Below the pieces are notes generated by a model that saw nothing but the letters and a program-made list of their open reading frames with translations, did not search any database and was not told where the DNA came from. Source: Symbiodinium natans (lineage: Eukaryota; Sar; Dinophyceae; Suessiales; Symbiodiniaceae). Taken from it: a stretch of DNA of 64,000 nt. The stretch spans positions 62,001 to 126,000 of the forward strand of contig CAJNDS010002195.1 in NCBI GenBank assembly GCA_905221605.1. Direction: 5' to 3'. Below are positions 22,086 through 33,890 of this stretch, piece after piece (the stretch's first letter is position 1; each line of letters opens with the position of its first letter). Made by a program: the position numbers and the translations under genes.

Positions 22086-23590
22086 CGCGCGGCGCGAGCC
22101 GGCCATGGCGGGCCCGCGGCGCCGGGCCGCCCAGCGGCGCGACGCGAGGATGCCGAGCGCGGCCTTGGGGATGGAGCAGAGGGGACAGGGGGAGGGGAAA
22201 GTCCGGAAAAGGAACCCATGTCGACGTCCGCGCAGCGTGGCACGGCGCAGGACTTGGGGGCTATTAGGAGTTGATGGGAACGGAACTGCTCGCAGCATGT
22301 TCGGGGCGAGGGGCCGCGAACCAAAGCGTGCCCACCAGCCACGGACTGAAGCGGCGCGGAGCTTTTGGCTTGTGGTGGATTAGCTCCTCCGCCTTGTGCT
22401 CGGCCAGGACCCTGAGGCGCAAGCACAATGCCAGCAAACGGGCTAGCACATGCACTGCCAGCTCATTGCGCGCGCAAGGCCGAGCTCTTGCGTGCTTTCG
22501 AGATGGCAAGGCTGCGGCACGGTCTCGTCCAAGTCTTTCTCCAACTCCTTCGCCACGGCGCCGACTTTCCTGCGAGGTCAGGAGCAGGGGCGATCAGACA
22601 TTTTGAGCAACTCAAGACATCCGCAGGGCCTGCTCACTGCCTGCACGGGCTGGCGGACAGTCTCCAACACGTTGTCGCCCAGGCGCCGAGCCTGGCCCCA
22701 GCCCTGCTAGTGCACCTTGGCCGCCTTGGGCTCGCCCAGCACTGGAAGCATGCCACATCACGCCTCGCTCGCGCCGAAGCGGATGATATCACTGGCGACG
22801 CCACTGGCCGCAGGCACGTCGCGTCCGAGCCAATCCGACAGCCTCACTTCATCTGAGAGATGGGGAAAGAAACCCAGCGATGCCCAGAGAGGCTAAGCAT
22901 GCATGGACTGCGCAATGTGTGCACGCCTCATGCCGACCGAGGGCCGTGCTGCTCTCGGACCGCAGGGATCTCATTGAGCACCACAGCCACCACAGGTGCA
23001 GCCTCTGCAAAGCGCAGTCATCCACGCCCCTGTGGGATCTGAGTTGTGCATGCGTGTCACTGCATGAATCCTGCACGGTGTCACCTTCCCCCCCCAAAAA
23101 AAAGTTAGAGTACAGGCCTTGGCGACCTTCCGCAGCCTCTCGGCAGAGGGGCCACGAAGATGTGGCAGGTGCAGACCAGACGGGGCACGAAGATGCGGCA
23201 GGTGCAGACGCGAGTCCTCATGCGCGAATCCACCAGACACAGCCACCAGCACATAGGCACCTACAGAAACCGGCCTCCGTCTTGTCATCCAAGTACATGG
23301 AATAGCCTGCCCGAGTGCAAAGCGGCTAGCAGACGGCCGCGTGACATCACGTGACGACATTTCTGGATCTGGGGGGCCACACTGAAATGGTCCAGCTGCC
23401 CATTCTTCGGCCGCGTCGCCGGAGGCTTTGTCTCCGTCAGCGCCAGAACTTGGCTGGCGAGCAGTACCTTGCGTCAGGGGCTCTACCCAAAACTTAAACA
23501 CGACACATATGCGAGTGCTGTCTTCCTGCGGCCGAGCTGCAACACACGCAATTGCAAACGGCATGGTGCTGAGAATGTGCTGAGTGTGCC
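22086..23590 (-). repeat. Dispersed duplication, copy 1, carrying minus-strand exons
   Basis: This 1.5-kb segment is repeated in the same orientation at 30674-32272, mostly near-identical with scattered indels. Several minus-strand stretches are conserved with mild amino-acid changes and splice-like edges: 'PVVAVVLNEIPAVREQHG' (about 22950-23010), 'RLSDWLGRDVPAASGVAS' (about 22775-22855), 'RLGDNVLETVRQPVQA' (about 22640-22690) and 'LRLRVLAEHKAEELIHHK' (about 22370-22460), then a basic segment 'ALGILASRRWAARRRG'. Some introns would need GC donors. An extra base relative to copy 2 in the segment near 23470 would break the frame there if that part is exonic. The product is not recognised; limits are tentative. 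Confidence 0.6.
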
Positions 23591-24084
23591 AGCAAGCTTG
23601 TGCTGATAATTGCTGACGCGCAAGCACAACAAAAAACAGGTGAGAATGCACACATGGCAGGGTAAAAGCCCTCCTTTCCGCAAACACTGTGCTGCTTAAC
23701 TAGTTGCAGAGCACAAAGAGCACATGGACAGCTGCCATCCTGCATGAAGCTCGTGACGTCGTAGACAGCCTCGTGCAAGCCACGAGAAATGGAGGAGAAA
23801 AGAATGCGCTCAGCTGCCCATCTCAGGGCAGTTCACCGTGGATCATCAAGCGGCACGGTTCCTCTTTTCCATCTCGAAACTCTTCAAGGGAGGAATCCGA
23901 TCTCACTTCTGAGGACTGCCCGTCCTGTGCCACGGCCGGGCGGGTCTCGGCTCCGACATCACTTGTTCCTCACGCATCGGCACCCGTAAGAGCGCAATAT
24001 TAGGGGCAACGCCCAACCACTGGGCCTCGGAGGAGTTCCAGCTCCAACTCGCCACCGTGTGCTGCCTCAGGGCAGATGAAGGTC

Positions 24085-25171
24085 TCAAGCACGGGATGCC
24101 TGTACTGTATCTATGCTATGCATGTGCACGATGCACAAGATCACTCGACTCAGAAGCTCCGTAAGCTCCCCGTCTGGCTTCACCTGGGACATCAGGTTGG
24201 GGAGCCTCCAAGCGAATGCTTCAAACGAATTTCGCCCGAGTGGACCCGTCTCAGATGGCACCTCAGCAGCCCAGCCGCGCAGAAACACAGCGTCAGCACC
24301 TTGAGTGGGATCGCCTGGGGCGTTCAATCGCTATCAGAGCTACCAGCAGCACCTCCCACATTCCTGCCTCAATCGGCAGGAATACCGGCAGGACTCGTGC
24401 CAGAAGCACCTGCTAGATGACAACGAAACTACGAGGTGGACTGCAGGGTCATCATCTCCACAAGACCGTAACACAATATGTGCGCGGGCCCTTGAAGGCC
24501 GGCGCTTGAGAATATCTGAGAATCACACCAAAGCCAGAGCTGATTCCAGGACTGCCCGCCTACCAAGCAAGGCTGCGTTCGACCAGAAGGTTAGCAAAGA
24601 TTCGCTTGCGGCTGCTTGCTGCTTGCTGCTTGCTGCCTGCCGCATCCCAACCATGCCGCGAAATTGAAAGGGACCTGATTGCGAGACCGAGCAGTTCCTC
24701 ATAGCCGTCCAGGGCACAGCGCGCGGCAACAACACCGCTTCGCTTGCACCAGCAGCTTGCCAAGGGCCACTTACTGTCTCAGCTGTGTTTTTTTGTACCT
24801 ACACAGTTACTGCACAACTTGCTGTCGTCAGGGTGCCAGGCCAATGATGCCTCGGCAAGCAATCCCAGCAGAAGGCCTGCAAAGTTTGCCCAGAGGCACA
24901 TGCAGGCAAACCGATGACTGCCTTTGCTGCCTTTTTATCCCAGGATTTTTTCCGCACGTTAATTCACTCGTCGCTGATAAACAAATCCACCACAAGCAGC
25001 CTGAATCTTGGTCCGGTTGCTGATTCTCTGCAATCGCGAGGGAGATTCCGGAAGGTTCGACTGGCATTCACCGGGCCCCAGCTTTTTCTCGCGACATTGC
25101 GGATGGGATGACTCACAAACAAGCTCATTGTGGTCGATACTGCGCAGGTTGTGAAGGTGGTGCTTGGCCAT
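24085..25171 (-). CDS. Coding-like exons upstream of duplication copy 1
   Basis: Minus-strand pieces that read as protein: 'AFAWRLPNLMSQVKPDGEL' (about 24165-24240), 'ARCALDGYEELLGLAIRS' (about 24665-24725) and 'AKHHLHNLRSIDHNEL' (about 25120-25168). They lie upstream of the exons in copy 1 on the same strand and could be its 5' exons. They are not part of the duplicated block. No family recognised. Confidence 0.3.
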
Positions 25172-25539
25172 AGCTCAAAGCCTGTCAGGGCCACTGCTGT
25201 TCCTGGACAAGCTGTATTTGCATGTATTTGCTGTGCTAGAAGTTGGCGACGAAATCGCGGTCATATGTGGTTCACATGGGGCCACCCCCATCGAACGCAA
25301 TAGCTCATAGCTCCTCAGCCATACGCCTAAGCCGTAAAGCGACAGGCTGAGAGGTGGTGGCAAGCATCAGTTAGAGCCCCACACCGGGCCAATGGTGCGA
25401 AGGTACGCGCTCAAGAAACAGGCTGCAACTTCCCTCGAGTAGGGCTTCGAGTGGCCAATACTCAATCGCGGTCAACATGCACTGCCACGTCAATGCGTTT
25501 CACGAAACTGTCGGATCGGCCCAGCTACTTTCCGTGACT

Positions 25540-26032
25540 GCCATGCCCACGGCCGGGTTGCCATCGGCATTGGTGGCCAACATGAGGCCACCCCCATGTT
25601 GAGCCCTGAAACGAGTGCCGGGAGTCAGACAGGCATGTTCTTCGTCCTCACTCCGTGGCTGTCCATCCCTCCAGGCGACCAGAACACGTGGCAGCGCGAT
25701 GGCCCCGCCGCTGCATGGAGCTCTGACTCTGATGCAATGTACATCTTCGGTGGTGAAATTTGGAAGTCAAATGTGCTCACGGCCAGCACTGCTCCAGGAC
25801 GAAGCCCTGCTGAAGATGGCATGTACGTCTTTGGGGGAGTGTTTGGGCAAGATCAGGTGTAGGCCAACGTCAGTATGAAGTCGAATGACCTGCATTTCTC
25901 TATCCGGCTCTCCAACAAGCAGCAGTTGCAATCCAATGTTTCCCTTCCGGCTCCATCTTCTTTTGCAGACTCCTATGAAGATGTTGATTTGGTCATGGGC
26001 GGTAATGCACGTGGCAGAGGGGCCAAAGGTTG
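25540..26032 (+). pseudogene. Kelch-repeat-like frame with an in-frame TAG
   Basis: On the plus strand one frame is open from before 25510 to a TGA at about 26030, interrupted only by a TAG at 25860-25862. It contains two kelch-type blade ends, 'SDAMYIFGGEIW' and 'DGMYVFGGVFGQ', spaced about 40 residues, then after the TAG 'NDLHFSIRLS' and 'VMGGNA'. Kelch repeats form a beta-propeller with the hydrophobic-FGG signature seen here; typical proteins have five to seven blades, so this is a fragment. An intron could remove the TAG. It runs against the prevailing minus-strand direction. The predicted role would be a protein-binding scaffold; nothing more can be said. Confidence 0.45.
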
Positions 26033-26480
26033 ACAATCTAAGCAAGGGCGCCAACTCTGGCCGGCCTCTTGGCAGAAGCTGTGTTCTGCCGCGAAAGGAG
26101 CAATGCAAAATGCGAAAGCTTGCGTTCGAACATCATGACCGCCGTCTGCATAGCTCAGGCAAGACTGTGATCTCCATTTTGAGGCTTCAGAATTACTGTA
26201 CTAGGTGCTATGACTGCTATGAGTATCTGAGCAGGTGTCCAGGGCAACCCGATGAGTAGGAGCCACGTCGTTCCGAAATCTAAGCTGCGAATCCAGATAC
26301 GGTGGAAGCAAAAGAGAAGAGAGGGGGCTGGATCTTGGAGGCGCTGGTATAGGTCGAAATTCTCGGCATTGTTTAAGATACATTCGTCAAGGCAATGGCC
26401 TCTATTGCCGCAACGTGCAAGTTGACTTCCTTCCACATGTCTACATGACAATGTTCGGCACCATGGAGATCGACTTTGCA

Positions 26481-26786
26481 TCATAACGCAGACAGATAAT
26501 CCCTGGAGCCAGAGGAGACCGGAGGAAACGGGGTACCAGCACCAAATCCTTGACACGCGGCCTTGGCCTTCGTCTTGCTCTGAGCTGCAGTGGCTGCCCC
26601 AAGTGCATCTCTGATCTGGCCTGTTGACTCTGCATCATATCCCGAGAGTGTCAGCACAAGGCTGGCAGCAGCCACCATGTGCTCGACCACCTGCAGCAGA
26701 CCCTCCAACACCCTCACGGCCGTAGAACAAGGGCTGCTTGTGATTGCCTCTGGGGGTTTCCGAGACATAGGGGGGGGTATATTCAA
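26481..26786 (-). CDS. Coding-like ORF, unknown
   Basis: A minus-strand frame of 101 codons, with a helical middle ('LQVVEHMVAAASLVLTLS') followed by 'YDAESTGQIRDALGAATAAQ' and a stop at 26481. Composition is protein-like. Possibly the last exon of a gene that includes 27132-27434. Confidence 0.35.
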   Translation of the reverse strand: MNIPPPMSRKPPEAITSSPCSTAVRVLEGLLQVVEHMVAAASLVLTLSGYDAESTGQIRDALGAATAAQSKTKAKAACQGFGAGTPFPPVSSGSRDYLSAL

Positions 26787-27131
26787 AGTACCCCTATTGG
26801 GGGAAACTCCCCTTTGGCCGCTTCATCTTTCCTCGCGCCCGAGGATCCTGCCCCAGCAAGCGCCGCGCACCTGGAGGGCCCCGGCCTCGCCAGCAAGGAT
26901 GCTTGCCGAGGAGAAGCTTGCAACTAGAGCCCCTTGTAAAAAGTACCTTTTGAACAAAAAAGCCTTACAAGTAAGAGGAGATTAGAGGGGCCCAAAAGAC
27001 GGGGACCCCAAATTGAGAACAAAGGAGAACTGTACCGCATAGGATGACGTGGCTGCTTGTGAAGAAGACCGCGCCTGGTCACCTCGAGCACCGCCTCGGC
27101 CACAGCCGCCCCATGGAGCCCGAGACCCGCC

Positions 27132-27434
27132 TCAAAGGCCTTCGCGCAACTTCGCAGCTTGCGCAGCACTAAAGCTCTTTTCGTACCTGCAAATCTCTGG
27201 TATCTCCGCGAGTCCTGGAGATCCATCGAAAACATGAAAGGATCCATGTGCATCCATGCACACGCGGCCTGCTTTGTCCAGGACCTGCGCCCCAGATGAA
27301 ACCTGGCCAAGCAACGAGGCAAGGCAGGTGCGCTCTGCGCAACTCTTGAACGGCCCGCCCTGAAAGACACAGCGCCACACCCAATGTCCGCAATCACCAC
27401 GAGGGTAGCTGCCACGGACCCGAGGCCTCGGCAA
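27132..27434 (-). CDS. Coding-like exon, unknown
   Basis: A minus-strand frame containing 'SLLGQVSSGAQVLDKAGRVC' and 'MDAHGSFHVFDGSPGL', followed by a consensus donor TGCAG|GTACG. A second frame just downstream ('AFEAGLGLHGAAVAEAVLEV', about 27065-27135) also looks exonic. Family not recognised. Confidence 0.4.
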   Translation of the reverse strand: MPRPRVRGSYPRGDCGHWVWRCVFQGGPFKSCAERTCLASLLGQVSSGAQVLDKAGRVCMDAHGSFHVFDGSPGLAEIPEICRYEKSFSAAQAAKLREGL

Positions 27435-27465
27435 CTTGAAACTGAGACCTGGTGAAGATTCTGCG

Positions 27466-27540
27466 AAACCCTAAACCCTAAAGCCCTAAGCCCTAAACCC
27501 TAAACCCTAAAACCTAAACCCTAAACCCTAAACCCTAAAC
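27466..27540. repeat. Telomere-like tract, CCCTAAA orientation
   Basis: About 10 units, mostly perfect CCCTAAA with a few one-base variants. Confidence 0.95.
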
Positions 27541-30500
27541 TGAGGCCCCCGGCTTCGGAGCCAAAGCAGCGGCTTCCAGCGCCGACAAGGCCCCACCTCG
27601 CTACGCTTCAGCAAAGCATCAAACCACCTGGACCCCACTCCTGTCGTCCCCCTGCCTCCAGGCGGAAGCACCAGAGAAGGAAAAACCTGCCGCAACCCCC
27701 ATTAAGCTTCATCATGCTAAAGGCTAGCCTTGGATCCTCATCTACGTTCTGCAGCCCACAGAACTGTGAGACATAGCACGGCCACATGCCGGCTGGGCGA
27801 ACTGGCTATCCAGGCCAAGAGGCTGAAACCGACCTCTGAACAGCAAGTGGCACTTCTTGATCTCCCACACGAAGCTTCCTAGCAATCTTGGCTACTACCT
27901 GCCCTGTCTGAGAGCGACACTAGCTGATGATCTTCTGGCACAGATGAAGGCTGCGAGCACGTCAACTGAAAACTTTGAGCCTTGAGATCAAGGCAGTGTT
28001 TCAAACAACTACATCTTGGCACATCCGCCGCTTCACCTCTGTGGTCCCGTCAGATCGTCGCAGGGACACCTCTCTCGCTAGTGGCAGCAGAAGAAGAAAG
28101 AAAGGCTTGGCTGCGAAGGATTTCAGAAGCTTCGGACTCTCAGGGGATCAGGAGGAAGGCTGAGGAGTGGCTCATGTACGTAGACGAAGGCCTCCAGGGC
28201 CGTGGCCGTCGCCCTGCCGCACGAACTGCGGAGCAGTGCGGCCACCTGTTTCATTCACATGCGTCTGCACGTGCATGTGTGTACTGTCCGTAGCGCTCAA
28301 GAGAGGTACGAGTACAACACCATCTGAGTCCGGCCTGCAGGAGAACCTTCTCATGTTCCAGGGGCCTCATGACTCTCAGGGTGGGGGAGAAAGACGACAC
28401 AAGAGCAACAACCATCAAACGCAATCTGGCTCCCACATTCTACATTCATGGCCCCTTTTTGAGCACGCAAAATGCAAGCGGCCATGCCACTACAACGGAG
28501 CCGTGATTTAGAGAACTGACAATACATTCCCTTTGAGATGCCTAATGACAAAGAACCGTTAGGACCCTCAACCTTTCATCAACGGCGAACGAGAAGGGAT
28601 GGCGGCGGCAGCGTGCCACACAACTGAGGCGGGAACAGAGTGCCCGAAGAATCGGCCATGTGGAACTAATCATGTCGAGCAAAACAACTTCGTTCCGTTC
28701 GTACTTGTGGACTGCTTGCACGACGCTTGTGCGATGCACACGAGGTGCCATCTTGGGATGACGGAAGGTTGAGGCCGCATCTCAGGACATACTCAGGATC
28801 ACCGTCACGCAAGGAGATGAGCTTGAAGTTAATAAGTTACAAGTGCTTATGTCTGCAATGTTTGAAGGACACACACCGTGCCTGCTACTGGTGACATATG
28901 ATGACATGCTCAGCACCTTGTGAAGCCAACTGCACAACCAGCAGGGTCTCATTCTGGAAAGCTTGCACGAAGCTCAGATCAAAAGACATTCCGGTCATGA
29001 TGTGGTGGCCATTGGCAGGACCAGGGAAACATTGTGCTCAGACTGTTGAAATTCACGCTGTCGCATTCAAGACTCGGACACTGGACGCAGAAGACCCAAT
29101 GTCACTATCCCGGACAGCAAGCCACGATGCTTGTCCAAGGTCCCCGAATGAGCTTCGAACGCCGGGAAGTGACATCAGGCTGATCTGACTGATGTGTTGC
29201 TGCACGCAACTTCCAGATTAATGCTGGGCGGCTCTGCCTGGACAAGCGCTGCCAGGCTTGAAAACGCCGGCTACACACTGCCAATCCTCTTTGAGATCTG
29301 GTCCCTTGTACCAGTACTGCGTGTCACCTCAAGACATCAACGGATATCACGAAAGCTTTGCGTGGGTTCATGGTGTACTCCAAGCATCAAACCGAATTCA
29401 TGTATGTACTTGCAGTTGTATGCCGACTGAGCCTGCCGAAAGCCACTCACTTACGGAAGCCCCTTTGTGCTCCATGTGCATCGTCTTTGCGGTTGCTACA
29501 AACAGCGTTTTCTTGTCTAAGTGTCATGTCCTGACATGATGTGCATCCCTTTGCAACCGAAAAGCCGAGGCTATGTGGCATTCCCTTTGGGAAGAAATGA
29601 TGGTGATCCCCCGCCATGCCGCTTCACACACAAGGGTCACTTATTTTGCCGGCGCGATCGGCCTGACTTCAGCTATCAAACATGCAGAATGCAACTCTAA
29701 CAAACGTCCTAGGCCACCTAGTAGTTGCATGTGCACACCTGGCCCATCCGTTTAGCGGGCCTGCATGAGCATCAGCCGAAACTGAACGCGAAGGCCGTAA
29801 GATGCTGTAAGGCCCAGGCAGCTCATGCACCCAAGACGCGGTCGCTTTGAAGCTTGCGGGGAGATGGACTCTGCGAGTCCTGGCATGAACTTCATGAACC
29901 AGGTGACAAGCGCAGTTCTGACTGGGCTTGCAGTTCTCTGGAGAACGTTGTGCCTGATGACCGCCGATCTGGTAGTATTCTGTGTTTGAGTTCATCTTGC
30001 TGAAGCTGGGCATTCTCCGCATGTCCTGACACCGCGACGAGGCTCAACAGTTTAAGCAGCCCATGTCTGCTCATCAGGGCAGTCCTGGGCGTGCCGTGCC
30101 TGAGGTGGCTCGGCCTCCTGCTCCTGCTCATCCGGCGAGTCCCACTCCGCTCCGTCACCGAGCCCCACTCGCTGGAACCTCACTACTCCGTGTTGAGCTG
30201 GAGTCGAGCAGTCTAGCAAGGTCCTAGCAATGTCTACCACTTGGACTGTGGAGCCAGGGCACTCCACTTTGTGAACTTTGACGGGGGTCAGTGCAGACTG
30301 AGAAGGTGCCCTGCAAGGCTCCAGCGATACGACTTGTCAATGAGCGATGTACAATGTCAACTTGGGGCTGCATCTGGCCTCTGTAGCACGCTCTCCCGGC
30401 TTGGGATCGCAGCTGGAATCTGCAATGCATGGTTCAGAGCAAGACAACTGCGAAGACGTGGACAACCGTCGAAATCCTGGAATCAGCCCCTTTCTCTCAA

Positions 30501-30673
30501 ACCCGGAGCCACCCTAAACCCTCAACCCTAAAAGCCTAGAAAGCCCAAGCTGACATAAATCCTGTGGCACAGCAGAAGACCAAACTCGAATCCCTTCCCC
30601 TCCCCTCCCTGCCGCTCCCTCCCCATCCCCCCATCCGCGCAGGCACCATGGCCACTGTCGGGTTCAGGCGTGC
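27541..30673. other. Largely non-coding, 3.1 kb
   Basis: No supported gene. A weak plus-strand phrase ('SPQDINGYHESFAWVHG', about 29325-29375) is the only protein-like piece I noticed. A short CCCTAAA stretch lies at 30511-30530. Confidence 0.35.
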
Positions 30674-32272
30674 GCGGCGCGAGCCGGCCATGGCGGGCCC
30701 GCGGCGCCGGGCCGCCCAGCGCCGCGACGCAAGGATGCCGAGCGCGGCCTTCGGGCTGGGGGAGAAGGGAGGGGGAAACGAACCCATGTCGGCAGCCGTC
30801 GGCATCACACGTCGACGTCCGTGCAGCGTGGCACGGCGCAGGACTTGGGGGCTATTAGGAGTTGATGGGAACTGCTTGCAGCATGTTCGGGGCGAGGGGC
30901 CGCGAACCAAAGCGTGCCCACCAGCCACGGACTGAAGCGGCGCGGAGCTTTTGGCTTGTGGTGGATTAGCTCCTCCGCCTTGTGCTCGGCCAGGACCCTG
31001 AGGCGCAAGCACAATGCCAGCAAACGGGCTAGCACATGCACTGCCAGCTCATTGCGCGCGCAAGGCCGAGCTCTTGCGTGCTTTCGAGATGGCAAGGCTG
31101 CGGCACGGTCTCGTCCAAGTCTTTCTCCAACTCCTTCGCCACGGCGCCGACTTTCCTGCGAGGTCAGGAGCAGGGGCGATCAGACATTATGAGAAACCTG
31201 ATCAAGACATCCGCAGTGATCGCAACGTACAGCAGTGCCTGCTCACTGCTTGCACGGGCTGGCGGACAGTCTCCAACACGTTGTCGCCCAGGCGCCGAGC
31301 CTGGCAGGAGCCCTGCTAATCGCCCAGCACTGGAAGCACGCCACATCACGCCTCGCTCACGCCGAAGCGGATGACATTACTGGCGACGCCGCTGGCCGCA
31401 GGCACGTCGCGTCCGAGCCAGTCCGACAGCCTCACTTCATCTCGGGAGATGGGGAAAGAAACCCAGCGATGCCTGCACTGCAATGCGTGCACGCGTCATG
31501 CCGACCGAGTGCCGTGCTGCTCTCGGACCGCAGGGATCTCATTGAGCACCAGCGCCACCACAGGCGCAGCCTCTGCAACACACTGTCATCCACACCCCCG
31601 TGCTGGATCTGCGTTGTGCGTTCGTGTCACTGTATGAATACCGCACGTGTCACCTTCCCCCCAACATCTCAGATCTCAGAAAGTTACAGTACAGGCCTTG
31701 GCGACCTTCTGCAACCTGTCGGCAGAAGGGCCACGAAGATGTGGCAGGTGCAGACCAGCCGGGGCGCGAAGATGCGGCAGGTGCAGACGGTGCGAGTCCT
31801 CATGCGCACATGCCAGACACCACCCATACTACCATCAGAAATCCACTACACGCAGACCAGCAGATTTGCAAGTTGGAGCTTGGGATCCCCTAGAAACACC
31901 CCTGCCAAATAACGCCACACACCGACAGGAACCGGCCTCCGTCGTGTCATCCAAGTACATGGAATAGCCTGCGTGAGTCTCTGCCAAGCGGCTAGCAGAC
32001 GCCAGGTAGCACGACGACATTTCTGGAGCTAGGGGCCACACTGAAAGGGTCCAACTGCCCGTTCTTAGGCAGCGTCACCGGAGGCTTTGACTCCATCAGC
32101 GCCGCAACTTGGCTGGCCAGCAGTACCTTGCGCAGGGGCTCCACCAATGAACTTGAAACAAGAAAGCAAATGGTAAACACTTGAACACGGCCCATGTGCA
32201 AGTGCTGTCTTCCTGTGGCCAAGCTGCAACACATGCCATTGCTGTTGTAACCGGCATGGTGCTGAGAATGAG
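30674..32272 (-). repeat. Dispersed duplication, copy 2, carrying minus-strand exons
   Basis: Second copy of the block at 22086-23590, about 8.6 kb downstream in the same orientation. The candidate exons of copy 1 are kept, with changes such as 'PVVALVLNEIPAVREQHG'. In addition the frame 'LRKVLLASQVAALMESK' through 'KNGQLDPFSVAP' (about 32040-32145) is open here. A conserved piece 'AGYSMYLDDTTEAG' lies at about 31930-31970. Insertions relative to copy 1 fall mainly in predicted introns, for example about 31205-31235. The product is unknown; of the two copies this one looks less damaged. Confidence 0.6.
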
Positions 32273-33371
32273 AGTACAGGCGAGACCAGCGACTTTGTGC
32301 TGTTGGCTGCTATCTGCAAGAGTACTAACCAATGCGACCCAAATGCCTGATCACCATTTTCGAGCCGAGTGTTTGGGTGGAATCAGTGGCATGAAGTGCC
32401 AGAGGAAAAGTCATTGTACACAGCATCAACCTGTGATTGCCCATGCCCGATTGAAGAGGTTCTGGGTCAGCTCCGCACAAGACAAAACATCAGAACATTT
32501 TGCGGCGCGCAGGTCAAATCCAAAAGACCTCGCAATTTCGGGAGACCTGGCCGTAACGACACATAGGCTGACGTAGCCGATCTCTGGCTACACGGCAACA
32601 GAGGAAACCCTCTGGCTCTGGCCTCTGGCGATGGCGCCAGCATGTCGACAAGCACCGGCAGGACCTCTCAAGAAAAAACATCGAAAAAACAAAGAATCAG
32701 TACAATACTACTTATGAGGGCAGTTCAAAACTAAACATAACCGAGAACCTTTAAGTGTACAATAGCCACAATGAAGCCAGATCCTCTTCTGCAGCGAGCG
32801 GCACTCTGGATCTGCTCCAAAGCAGTCGCAGAAGGCCGCACAATCATCATGCCAGTCCTCACTCGCAGACACACCAACCCACTAAACCACTGGAGGGGCA
32901 TGGAAACCAAGAAACAAGCACACCAGCACCAGCACCTTACCGCACTCCGAGGGCATGCACTGCGGCAGACTGAGACTTCACCTCAGCTCGCAAAGATGGG
33001 GGGGCGGGGGCGGGGGCACGACTGAATATAAAACTCAGAGTCCCTCTGGGCCACCCCGCAGGCCAAGACCGGCCCCAGGGACAGGGATCTCACCCTGCAG
33101 AAAAAAGCGCTTCAGTTTCGATATGGCTCAAAAGAACACTTGGACTCCACACCCTCCCTAGACACAAGAAAAGCCATCTCGGGTCTCTTCAGGGGGCCTT
33201 CGGTAGACCCTCTGCGTTCTTGTGCTGTCACGCATCGGATACCTGCTATGGCAGAAACTCAGGGAACTTGCCCAAGCTTTATAGACTGCACGGCATCCCC
33301 CAGACTAGCAGCATCTCCTCCTCCTCCTCCTTCTACCGAGAATCCTCACTCTTTAATACTGCACCGTAGGG
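32273..33371. other. No gene recognised
   Basis: A weak minus-strand open frame at 32467-32655 is not convincing. Otherwise nothing seen. Confidence 0.35.
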
Positions 33372-33890
33372 TCACCATATCACAACACAGGCTGAAGGCC
33401 AATGGTCCCGAAGCTCTCCCAACCTGAGCCACAAAAGAAACCGGGGAAGCTGCTCGTTTGCGGGGAGGCCGTTCAGTGACCGCCCGTCCGAGGTGGCACG
33501 GCACTCAGCTCCCTGCAACCGGAAGTTGAAGTTGTCCGTGAAACACAAGTCGTAGGGAGGGTCGATGAGCACCAGAGCCCTGTCAATCGCATGAAGCTTC
33601 AAGAACGGGCTTTGTGCACAAGAGACTGCCATGAAGCGCCGTAGGCCTCTCTGGCTCAGATGACATAACTTCCAACATCTTGGGAAGACCCCTGCGCGTG
33701 AAGGCTGCGCAGCTGCACAGCCAGACTGCGACATGTGGCAATAGCTCCGCGTAAGTGGGACGACCACGCATGCAGGACTTTCCTGTAGGCATCTTCGTGC
33801 AGAATATCCACATGCAAGTGCGGGGCGAAAGTGGCCATGCTTTGACCTCAGCTGACAGAACCGCTCCCTTGCGCGACATCACATCCAAAG
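33372..33890 (-). pseudogene. Coding-like region with frame changes, possible helical-repeat relic
   Basis: Three consecutive minus-strand frames read as protein with no room for introns between them: 'LHVDILHEDAYRKVLHAW', then 'ELLPHVAVWLCSCAAFTRRG', then 'GLRRFMAVSCAQSPFLKL' and 'LVLIDPPYDLCFTDNFNF'. The Leu-rich helical style resembles the OPR/HPR gene nearby, but the diagnostic W-A-x-A motif is missing. Best read as a frameshifted relic; the family assignment is weak. Confidence 0.3.

Noticed and set aside
22428-22856. 142-codon plus-strand frame in the duplicated block, also present in copy 2
   Set aside because: Conserved splice signals and conservative changes favour the minus strand; the plus frame is its shadow.
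33121-33140. Sequence resembling the end of the dinoflagellate spliced leader ('atatggctcaaaag')
   Set aside because: Too few matching bases. No full or convincing partial spliced-leader relic was found anywhere in the window.
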